64,000 nucleotides of DNA, from assembly GCA_023634235.1 (NCBI GenBank), contig JAMKCF010000003.1, positions 23,530,742-23,594,741 on the forward strand, given 5' to 3'. The notes beneath the pieces are model-generated. The model had not been told where the DNA came from, did no database searches, and saw nothing but the letters and a program-made list of their open reading frames with translations. This document shows positions 35,221 to 43,800 of the stretch, piece by piece. The translations under genes were made by a program, and so were the position numbers. Origin of the DNA: Pisaster brevispinus (lineage: Eukaryota; Echinodermata; Asteroidea; Forcipulatida; Asteriidae). Within the stretch, counting starts at the first letter, position 1. Each line of letters starts with the position of its first letter.

Positions 35221-35470
35221 ATAAACAACAAAGGAGACTGACTGGGTAAATTTTAAATAATTTGGGTTTGAACAAAGACAAATTGACTGGCAGGAGCGGG
35301 ACTTGAACAAACGACCTCCCGGATTGACGTCCCGGCGCTCTACCAACTGAGCTAACCAGCCCTATGGTTGGCTGCCGCTTCCCAGGTTGTATCGTAAACT
35401 TGGGTGGGATCCCTGGCTAATACACGGCAGCTTACGGTTGTATGGCTTCTGACTGGCACCCCAAACAAAG
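35221..35470 (-). mobile_element. tRNA-containing SINE-like element (family B), minus copy
   Basis: A minus-strand tRNA-like segment occupies 35289-35360 (GCTGGTTAGCTCAGTTGGTA on that strand). It is flanked on one side by the tail CTGACTGGGTAAATTTTAAA and on the other by CTTCCCAGGTTGTATCGTAA. Related copies are near 40078-40290 and 43530-43800. Confidence 0.7.
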
Positions 35471-35554
35471 ATATTGACTAAGACAGTGCAGTGTGTACCA
35501 CCAATGCATGTAAACTAAACATGCTAAAAGACCCCAGAGTAGACACTTATGATC

Positions 35555-35640
35555 CTTATCGCCAAGAGAAGGGGTTCGCCCCGGTGTGTCTGGCAGTGGG
35601 TCTATCTTCAAACATTTGAAGGCTGCACTCAAAAAGGAAG
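35555..35640 (+). repeat. SINE family A body fragment
   Basis: AGAGAAGGGGTTCGCCCCGG matches the central body of the SINE at 3241-3662. No tRNA head or tail is present. Confidence 0.5.
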
Positions 35641-35674
35641 AAGAAAAAGAAGAGTAGCTGGTAGCCGATAAGCC

Positions 35675-35882
35675 CTAGCCCCACTTGTTATTTATGTACT
35701 CACCCAAAACACCCAGGTCAAGCTTTAAGAGGTAGGTGAACACATTGAGGTGGTTTAAACCGCTAACCCGCTCTTAGGGAATGCGCCTCTATTTTTTAAT
35801 CGGTGGGCTGACGAAAATATGGGTGACGACGTGTGGCCAAGGATTCAGGTTTCCTGTCCCTTGGCCACACAAGTGGGGCTAG
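35675..35882. mobile_element. 208-bp TIR element with internal hairpin, copy 1
   Basis: The ends are exact complements, CTAGCCCCACTTGT and ACAAGTGGGGCTAG. Near the right end, GTGTGGCCAAGG and CCTTGGCCACAC form a perfect 12-bp stem. A reversed, partly truncated copy lies at about 57688-57898. Confidence 0.75.
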
Positions 35883-36681
35883 ATAATAAGCCCATGACCG
35901 TATATGAACTGAGTGAAGGGCGGGGTTTGTTTACACAAGCTGACACAGTCGGTTTCAACTCAAATTTCAATTATTCTGTTGACATTTTTACCTCCACCAT
36001 GCATGGTCAAATGTAAACGGCTCACCAAAGTATTAGTACAAGTACAAAGTACAACAAGGACTACAACTCAAGTAAGACTTACGGTACGCAGTTTAACTTT
36101 AGCTGTTGGCTTCCCCCGCCTGTGGTCGATCAAATCCCCAAAATTGCTTTTGACTGGAGCGCCACCAAGGGTTCTTTTCTAACTAAGCAGTAAACAAGAC
36201 ACCACAAAAAATGTAGAATTTCGTGTGATAACGCCCTCTTTTGGCTCAAATTTCTGCCCATTCATGTCTACGACGTCTGCCAGCAGCCACGGCTGACAGG
36301 TACCACACACAGCAGGGGGAGGACGAATTACACAGGCACAGTCCTTTGACTGAGTGCTAAGTGAGTAAGTCAAGAAGTATCGGTAAGTAACTTGTTGTTG
36401 ATATTTTACTTGCCTTTTTTTGGTCAGTTGGTTGAGCATGTTGAGTTTTTTTTTTTTATGGAGGACCTGGTTTCGGGTTTGCCCTGGGCCTGTCTGTCAT
36501 GTCTGTATGTAGCTAATATAATTATAAATATAGGGATAGTACTTACTTAGTACTTGTTGTAGTTGTACAAGCACTGGTAGTGGTACAAAAAAAGTTTTTC
36601 TACCTGGTAAAACACAACTGCCATTAAAATACAAGCACTGGTACAAAAAAGTTACCCTACCTGGTAAAACACAGCTGCCAT
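35883..36681. other. no gene supported
   Basis: It contains two near copies of ACAAGCACTGGTA...TACCTGGTAAAACACA (36565-36615 and 36640-36675), a small direct duplication. Otherwise unremarkable. Confidence 0.4.
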
Positions 36682-36689
36682 ATAGACCT

Positions 36690-37143
36690 ACGGTGGCTCA
36701 TATTCGCCAATTTCTTAGAGAACCCATGTTTTATTTACGGCGTTATATCGCCCTACTATTGCGTTATATCGCCGTACTATTGTGTTATATCGCCGTACTA
36801 TTGCGTTATATCGCCGTACTATTGCGTTATATCGCCGTACTTTTGCGATATAACGCAATAGTACGGCGATATAACGCAATAAAACACGGCGATATAACGC
36901 AATAAAATACGGCGATATATCGCAATAGTACGGCGATATAACGCAATAAAATACGGCGATATAACGCAATAGTACGGCGATATAACGCAATAGTACGGCG
37001 ATATAACGCAATAGTACGGCGATATAACGCAATAGTACGGCGATATAACGCAATAGTACGGCGATATAACACAATAGTACGGCGATATATCGCCGTAAAA
37101 TAAAACATGGGTTCTCTAGGAATTGGCGATTATGAGCCACCGT
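36690..37143. mobile_element. fold-back element with inverted 21-bp arrays
   Basis: The TIRs of about 52 bp start ACGGTGGCTCATATTCGCC and end with the complement at 37143. ATAGACCT flanks both sides (36682-36689, 37144-37151), a perfect 8-bp target duplication. The interior is a palindromic pair of arrays of a 21-bp unit (GCGATATAACGCAATAGTACG): about five units up to 36842 in one sense and about eleven after it in the other. The long LLRYIAV-type ORFs are artefacts of a 21-bp period. No transposase is present. Confidence 0.85.
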
Positions 37144-37304
37144 ATAGACCTTATCACCAATCCGCCTGGTTGATTTTTGCTGAATGGCCGAAAGGTGTTG
37201 TGGGAAGGAAAAGGGAGCACAGTAGGCTATGCCCCTTTTCCCTTCCCACAATGCCTTTCTGCCATTCAGCAAAAATCAACCAGGCGGATTGGCGAAAGGT
37301 CTAT
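37144..37304. mobile_element. long-hairpin MITE, target of the fold-back insertion
   Basis: The arms 37144-37218 and 37230-37304 are near-perfect complements (ATAGACCTT ... CCAATCCGCCTGGTTGA and its inverse). The fold-back element at 36690-37143 inserted at its left end and duplicated ATAGACCT, so this hairpin element was there first. Confidence 0.75.
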
Positions 37305-38604
37305 TAAAATTAAGTTTTATATGGTTATTGGTAGTTGTGTTTTACCAGGTACATGTAGGTAACTTTTTTGTACCAGTGCTGCTAGTAGTAGTATAGTACG
37401 TTAACGTTTTACTATTAAATACCTGAGTTGCAGGATATTGTCAGTCTCTTTTGCACTGCCACTGATCATGCATCTGTGGCAGTGCAACGCAACATAACAC
37501 AACTTGGTACATAGTCTTTTTGTCATTTTGGGGCATTTTTTGTGGCTTGGTGTGGTGAGAATCATAGCAAAATGGGGGTTTGATTTGGGGGTGTTGCCGT
37601 TCACTTGGGCGCTAGTAGTAGGACCGAAGATGTCAAAATTTCGAAAAAGGAGTACAGTGCCCCAGTAACTGGGTCTACCTGGTACTACTGGTCAGCTGGT
37701 AGTGGTAGTGGTTGAGGAAGCTGAAGCAATTGCCCTCCATGCTCACACTCACAGTTACACATCCCATGTCCGGAATTCCAAGTTTGATGGGATCAGAGTC
37801 ATTTTAATTTTATCCATTTTGGTGACAATATTTTTTTTCAACAAAATGAAAATTGATGTCTCTGTTGTACCGACTCCAAATGTGAAAACCTGCGTGTACG
37901 ACTGTGCGCAATACTTGTAATCGTAGCAAGTGTGTCGCTTTTGTTTGTGCTTCAAGCTCAGTACATTACTGGAGAAGTGCTAGTTCTAGAATCTAGGGTC
38001 ATAACCCCATTAAGTATTTTTTTTGCATTTATACCATAGGTCCTTTTCGATGGCAAGCAGTTTGCAACAGCTACTTCTATTTTCTCAAAAAAAATAGAAC
38101 CATAACTTTTGCCGGCCTTAAGTTATGAAGTTCATATTTTGTAAACAACTCATGTCTGCATTTTCCAGGATAATTTCAAGGGGTACTTTTGACAGTTTCA
38201 TATATATCAACGATCAACTTGATGCTATCGTAAGGCTTAGGCCACACTAAGTAAAAATTGCTGCATGCTTCACTTTTGAAGGTCACTTGTGCGATTTGTC
38301 TCTCAGAAGTCAGAGCATGGAGTTTTTAAAATAAAGCTTCTTTGTTTATTCAACTTATTCATTAAGCCTGTACAGTGCATATCTCAATCAATGCACTACT
38401 TTTTTTGTCTTGTATATTCGGTTTGCGGTAACACCCTATTGCTTTATTCTACTACCCCGGAGTAGGTATCGGAATTCGGGAGACTACTTAATTCTTAAAA
38501 GCAATTAATACTACCTGGGCCGGAATCAGCCGGGTTTACTATTTTGGCTTAGTGGATCGAGGGGACTTCTCGTTATTAACTTCACTGCCGCGGAGTGAGT
38601 TCTT
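37305..38604. other. intergenic, no gene supported
   Basis: A dispersed-repeat tail (GCAGTTTGCAACAGCTACTT) is near 38055. No coding signal. Confidence 0.4.
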
Positions 38605-39255
38605 AATTCGTCACTGTTTTCACGAAGAGGCAATTTTGCCCCAGCAGCCAAACTTTCATGTTTGGAGAAAATCGCGTTTGAAGTTAAACTATTTATGAAA
38701 TCATTGTTTCGGACACTGTTTGCCATCTAAACGTTGACATTTTTCCAAGCATAAAAACAGAGATCCTAAACCGTGCAAATATGTTGTTATGTTCATTACA
38801 GTGAGTTTAATTAATGAGTAATTAACTGTTTAACACGAGTTTCTCTTCGTGAAAATTGCGCGAACGAGGTCTGTGTGCAGCGCGTCGTGTACAAACCAAT
38901 GCGTAAACGACGAGTGTCTGTTCGTGAAAACTAAATTTATCTAGGTCACACAAATTGCCTCTTCGTGAAAACTCAAAATGCAGAGTAGTCGTTTTTGGCA
39001 CCGTGCCAGCGCTATGCAGTTCAATGTAAAAAATGGAAAATCTAATTGTGGCTGTTCGTGAAAACGCAAAAGTGGGAGTTTGGTAAAATGGTCCTTGTGC
39101 TAATTAGCGTAATTAGAAAAACATAACGATTTAGCATTTGAAACTTGGGGAAAATGTTGATGTCACTAATAACATCCAAAATATGTAAAAACACTGATTT
39201 GCCAAAATGTGTGATTTTTTAAAGAATTGCCTCTTCGTGAAAACAGTGACGAATT
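38605..39255. mobile_element. TIR element with TTCGTGAAAAC subterminal repeats
   Basis: A 31-bp TIR begins AATTCGTCACTGTTTTCACG at 38605, and its complement ends at 39255. TTCGTGAAAA(C) recurs near 38855, 38930, 38962, 39057 and 39233, resembling the multiple subterminal motifs to which many transposases bind. At 651 bp without an ORF it is non-autonomous. The CACTG within the TIR hints at a CACTA-like affiliation, but this is unproven. Confidence 0.65.
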
Positions 39256-39261
39256 GGTATC

Positions 39262-39312
39262 AACACCTGATCAACGTTTCGACAAGCCTGCTCTAGTCAT
39301 TGTCAGGAGACT
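39262..39312 (-). repeat. hammerhead-like motif, near-complete core
   Basis: On the minus strand CTGACAA (39300-39306) departs from CUGANGA at one position. A stem (GACTAGAGCAGGCTTGTC) with one mismatch follows, then GAAAC and GTT (39273-39280). It lies just upstream of the neuferricin start, in the antisense orientation. Confidence 0.5.
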
Positions 39313-39427
39313 GAAGAGTGTGACTCAAGAATGACTCAAGAATTATTTTGTTGTCTTGTTTTTATACCAAACTGCAGGAAGGCGTCCTTTGCAGTCTGAT
39401 TTTCTGCTGTTATTGAAGATTAATAAG

Positions 39428-42400
39428 ATGTTTGTGAAAGTGGCTGTAACGATCGCTGTGGCAGCTGTTGTCAGCTGGCATTTGGGATTTTACCAGTTAG
39501 AAGACATCACTTCAACGATTAAAACCGGACTGAACAATGTTGCGGGACATTCAGAAAACACAGCAGAACCCACACCCTCGGATGCATCTTCAAAGGAAGA
39601 CTTAACGCCCCCATCGCCCGCAGTGGAACAACCCACTAGACTACTAAGCAAGGAAGAATTGAGCCACTACAATGGCAAGGAGGGGAGCAGGGGTCTGTAT
39701 TTGGCTATGTATGGACAGGTGTTTGATGTGGAGAAAGGGGCGAGGCATTATGGCCCCGGTGGGGGGTATGAATTCTTTGCGGGGTGCGATGCAACGAGGG
39801 CGTTTATCACTGGGGAATTTAACAAGGAAGGCTTGGGAGATGACGTGGAAGACTTCAGTCCCAGGCAGATGATGGAAGTGAATACATGGGTTGAGTTTTA
39901 CAAGAAAGAGTACACCCATATTGGTAAGTTGAAGGACGAACCTCTCAATCCCGAGTCATACCACACTTTTTATGGAACTGTGTGACTTTTTAAAATAAAA
40001 ATCAAGTAATTAACCACTATGGAAACTGACTGGGTAACAATTTGGGTTTGAACTAAGTTTGAACAAAGAAAAATTGACTTGGGTGTGATCCCTGGCCACA
40101 CGGCAGCTGACGGATGCATGGCTTCTGACTGGCACCCCCGAACAAAGATATAGGAAGACCGCCAACATCGTGCTGGATAGCTCAGTTGGTAGAGCGCCGG
40201 TACGTTAATCCGGAGGTCGTTGGTTCAAGTCCCGCTCCAGTCAATTTTTCTTTGTTCAGACCCAAATTTTTAAAAATAAATATAGGATTTTATTTGCCAT
40301 TTTTGAAACTGAGGAATGGGTAGCTAGTTTAGGGTTAACTGTTGACCTTTAAACACAAAAGTTCAAGTGGCCAACGGGTCGGAATTCTTTGGCACACATC
40401 TCTAAAGAAACTTTTTTCACCACCATGTAGACGCAAAATGATTTGTAATTCAAAGTCCCTGTTCCTCTTTGTATACCTTCTGTAAATATTTCTATAGTAA
40501 GAGTATAATAAATATCCAAAAAGTTACTTGGAAAGTGTGGGTACACTCTCCAAGATGAACACCTAATATAGGCCTACAGCATTTTGCTGACCTCTTTCTC
40601 CACTATCTGACTATAGCCTTTACTTGCTGTTTTCGACATTTAAAAAAACAGAACCAAGGAATGTTACAATTCAAGAGCCATAAAAAAACACTGGCAACAA
40701 AAATCTTTCCAAAAAACCCAAAACTTTTGAATAGGGGGCCTTTTCTCTTTCTCACTACTGTAAAAAAGAAAAGAAAAAAGCTGACCACCTTTAAAATTGG
40801 GTTATGGGTACAACATAAATAGAGATTTTTTTTAAATTATGATTTTTTTGGGATGGGCTAAGGTCAAAGCACCAAAGTTTTTCATCAAAACCCTTCAGCA
40901 TATGGTAAATCAGTACTTTGGGACTTACTTGTGACCAGCTGTAAAGCCATAGGTTCTGTGTGTTGAGTAATGCACACTTATAAAAGAACACAGTATCACA
41001 GATCGTTAAGGGGAGGGGTTAAATGCTCCTGTGTTTCTGGCTTGGTCGGCTGCAGATTTCGCCGCATCACCTTGTAAATCCGTACAAGGTGCTTTATAAA
41101 TGGGCCTCATAATTCAAGCGCTTAGCACAAACCTTTCTGAAGCATACAATAAGAACTGTGAGGAGACACCTGGGCCCAATTTCATAGAGCTGCTTTTAAA
41201 GCAACAGAAATTGCTAAGCACAATAAAATTTTGCTTACCAGAATAAGGTTACCAGCCAAACTACCATGTCACGTGTACAATTTGTGACTGGTATCCTGCT
41301 CATTTCTGCTTAGCAGGAAATTGTTTAAAGCATTATTTTCTGCTTAAGAAGCTCTATGAAATTGGGCCCTGTAGATCGAGGGTCGATATAAGGAGCCTTT
41401 AAGAAAAACTCTGCTCGGTCGAGACATCAGGCCGTTAATTATTTTTTGCACTTAATATGATTTCGTTATTGAAGGAAAAGTCATCGGGACGTTCTATGAT
41501 GCCAATGGGGAGCCAACGGAGGCGTATCGGCAGGCTGAGATGGTGCTAGAGGAGGGGAGGAGAGAGAAGGTTAAGGAGGATGCCGAGAAGAGAAGATACC
41601 CTCCTTGTAATTCGTCGTGGAATCAAAACGAAGGAAGCAAAGTGTGGTGCTCTGATAAAAGGTACAAGTCATTTTGTGTGTCTTGGTTTTTTTTGTTACA
41701 AGTTGTTTTCTTAGTTTCGGGTTGAACAAAGAAAAACTGAGTTAGAGCGTGTCTCGAAATTGCGACCTCTTAACAAGCCAGTGTCTTAGGGAAATCTGTC
41801 CCCTTGAGGTTCTGTCCACCATACTGGAAATTAGTATGGGTTGAAGGAGTTTGATTCAAAAGGGGGCGCTATCGAAAGAAATTTGTACCCAGTTGCCCGA
41901 ATGGGGGGGACAGAATCTCTGCGTGGGACACAATCTCCTGCCACACCGACACTACACCAACTGAGCTATCTAGCGCTATCATGGCGGTCTGCCTATTTTG
42001 TCGGTTTCTTTGTTCTGGGGTGCCGGTCTGAAGCCATGCAACATGTAACTGCCGTGTAGCCAGGGATCACACCCAAGTTTATGATACAACCTGGGAAGCG
42101 GCAGCCAAGAGATCACCTTAAGGGGATGCAACTTTTTTATTTCAAACAACAAGTAATAAACCACAAGGGAAACTGACTGGGTAAATTTTAAATAATTTGG
42201 GGTTGAACAAAGGAAAAAAATTGACTGACTAGAGCAGGATTCGAACCAACATCCTCCAGATTAATGTGCCAGCTGTTTCCATCAAGACTGGTGACCAGAT
42301 TTGCCAAATTTCTACCGCTTTAAAAAAATCAAAACACACATTTTAAGGACATGGATTTGATCTTGATTGTGTTAACGGCTCAATTTAGAACACTTCAAAA

Positions 42401-42770
42401 CAACATTGAGAAGAAGAAACAAATTGACAGGGAAAAAAACACAACCAAAGACTTACCATGGATGGAGAACTCCGATTATCACAACTAGACATAAACAGGC
42501 TTTCCCAAGCTCCATGCTGACAACTTTTCCCACGACAGATTCTGTGCATATAGGCCTAGTACTTTTGAAATGAGATATGAGTTGTATCTTCTTTTTCCTC
42601 TTCAAAGTGGTGGAATCAATCGAAAGTGGGTAGGATTGCCCAGGCGTTACTTTCGTCCTGGCTCCAACAATTGGCAATGTGTTTGTGTTCACGACCGAGA
42701 CTTGAGTAGCCCTCACATGAAGGTATTTGAAGGATGCGGACCGAGTGATGTCTCATGTAAAACGAACTGA
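39428..42770 (+). CDS. CYB5D2: neuferricin (cytochrome b5 domain-containing protein 2), complete
   Basis: Exons 39428-39923, 41475-41661 and 42608-42770, with GT-AG introns of phases 1 and 2, give 281 residues (human 264). I chose the ATG at 39428 because it starts a hydrophobic signal anchor (VAVTIAVAAVVSWHLGF). A variable linker leads to the cytochrome b5/MAPR-type haem-binding domain from about residue 75 (LSKEELSHYNGKEG ... YGQVFDVEKGARHYGPGGGY ... FAGCDATRAFITGEF). The C-terminal cysteine-rich module specific to neuferricin is split over exons 2 and 3 (RRYPPCNSSWNQNEGSKVWC; GLPRRYFRPG; CVCVHD). Family members bind haem and are linked to neuronal differentiation and survival. Intron 1 carries SINE and MITE copies. 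Confidence 0.93.
40078..40290 (+). mobile_element. tRNA-containing SINE-like element (family B), intronic
   Basis: The upstream body (TTGGGTGTGATCCCTGGCC ... GAACAAAGATATAGG) precedes a 72-base tRNA-like segment (40172-40243) with GCTGGATAGCTCAGTTGGTA and GGTTCAAGTCCC. The anticodon loop ACGTTAA suggests a tRNA-Asn origin. TTTCTTTGTTCAGACCCAAA follows. A minus-orientation tail fragment at about 40005-40077 abuts it. Confidence 0.7.
40925..41130 (+). repeat. SINE family A fragment, intronic
   Basis: The body and 3' part of the family seen at 3241-3662 (CTTGGTCGGCTGCAGATTTC, CACCTTGTAAATCCGTACAA). The tRNA head is missing. Confidence 0.6.
41172..41369. mobile_element. GGGCCCAATTTC MITE, copy 2
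   Basis: Terminal inverted repeats GGGCCCAATTTCATAGAGCT; the interior matches 31772-31965 almost throughout. In intron 1 of the neuferricin gene. Confidence 0.8.
41725..42275 (-). mobile_element. family B SINE-like copies, rearranged, intronic
   Basis: A minus-strand tRNA-like piece ending ACACCAACTGAGCTATCTAG (41953-41975) and its body (GGCAGCCAAG complement, to 42110) are followed by a second tail and tRNA fragment (42130-42290). Foreign sequence at about 41790-41930 separates parts of the first copy. All lies in intron 2 of neuferricin. Confidence 0.55.
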
Positions 42771-43529
42771 AAGCTTTTTGTTGGTATGTATTTTTTCAAC
42801 GATTTACTTGTAAAAGCCCCTTCTCAAAACTGTTCCAGGATAACTTGACTTCTTCACAGTTGATTTTTTCACTTAACCCCGTAAGATATCCCCAATCAGT
42901 CCAATTTTTATTGTGGATAAGTTTGAGGTGAAAGTATAGCAACGAGACCAGGTGATTTGTCTACAAGATGACTAAAGCCACAGACCCTGTGATTCTTATC
43001 TACTGGAAACCACCAGGTTGTCCAGGTATTAACCCTAACCATGCTAAATGCAACAATATGCACCAAATGGCAATAGTTGTTGTGATCTGTTGCATTTGGT
43101 AGTCAACTCAGATGTCATTTTTGGACTGAATTTGTTGCATTCAGCAGTGAAGTGACTTCATATAGGTTTGGGTGCTTCTATTGTATTCTGAACAACTTAT
43201 AATGGGTATTTCAAAATATTTTTGGGGGGAAAAGTATTGAGAAGTATGATGTAATATTAGGTAAGAATCATAATTCAAATCATATTCAAAAGACTGTATA
43301 ATAACAGTTAAACATTACACTTATGTGCATACTGTTGTATTTAGCAGGGCAAACACCCTTGCCCAGTCCTTTCCCAAACGGCATGCCTGCACAACGCAAC
43401 AAAATCCCTTGTTGCATTTTCTTGCATTTGGCATGGTTCTCATGGGGCATTGTTTGGTGCCCTTTAAGATGACCCAATACAAAGTCAGCCTTTCCTCAGA
43501 GGTGCCCTTTGCTGAAGAGTGATCCCTCT
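42771..43529. other. presumed neuferricin 3' UTR and flank
   Basis: No clear polyadenylation signal was assigned. TTGCATTTGG-like short repeats occur at 43080-43160 and 43410-43440. Confidence 0.35.
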
Positions 43530-43800
43530 GCTGGCGCTTCCCAGGCTGTTTTTAAATTTGGAAGGAATCCCCTGGCCTAAAGCAGTTACAGGTTGAATGG
43601 ATTCTGACTGGCACTCCTGAACAAAGATATTGACAAAATAGGGAGACTGCCAACACAAGGGCTAGATAGATAGCTCAGTTGGTAGAGCGCCGGCACTTTA
43701 ATCCTGAGGTTGCAGGTTCAAGTCCCGCTCCAATAAAATTCTTCTTTGTTCAACCCCAAATTATTTAAAATTACCCAGTCAGTTTCCCTTGTGGTTTATT
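43530..43800 (+). mobile_element. tRNA-containing SINE-like element (family B), plus copy
   Basis: The body CGCTTCCCAGG ... GAACAAAGATATTGAC leads to a tRNA-like segment (43661-43736, with a 4-base duplication GATA) and then TTCTTTGTTCAACCCCAAAT and the CCCAGTCAGTTTCCCTTGTG end. The copy shows the tRNA part in the middle of the unit. Confidence 0.72.

Noticed and set aside
36715..37272. 185-residue minus-strand ORF with YIAVLLR repeats
   Set aside because: Product of the 21-bp tandem arrays of the fold-back element; mirror ORFs exist on the other strand.
39356..39427. In-frame extension of neuferricin upstream of 39428
   Set aside because: The upstream codon at 39356 is TTG, not ATG, and the signal anchor begins directly after the ATG at 39428.
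40172..40243. tRNA-like sequences at 40172, 43661 and 35289 (minus) and at 3241 and 30690 (minus) as functional tRNA genes
   Set aside because: Each is embedded in a longer repeat seen several times, acceptor stems mispair, and the anticodon stems are degenerate. They are SINE components.
41400..41440. Hammerhead-like CTCGGTCGAGACATCAGGCC near 41415
   Set aside because: GAGA replaces GAAA and the CUGANGA box is absent; only the family resemblance remains.
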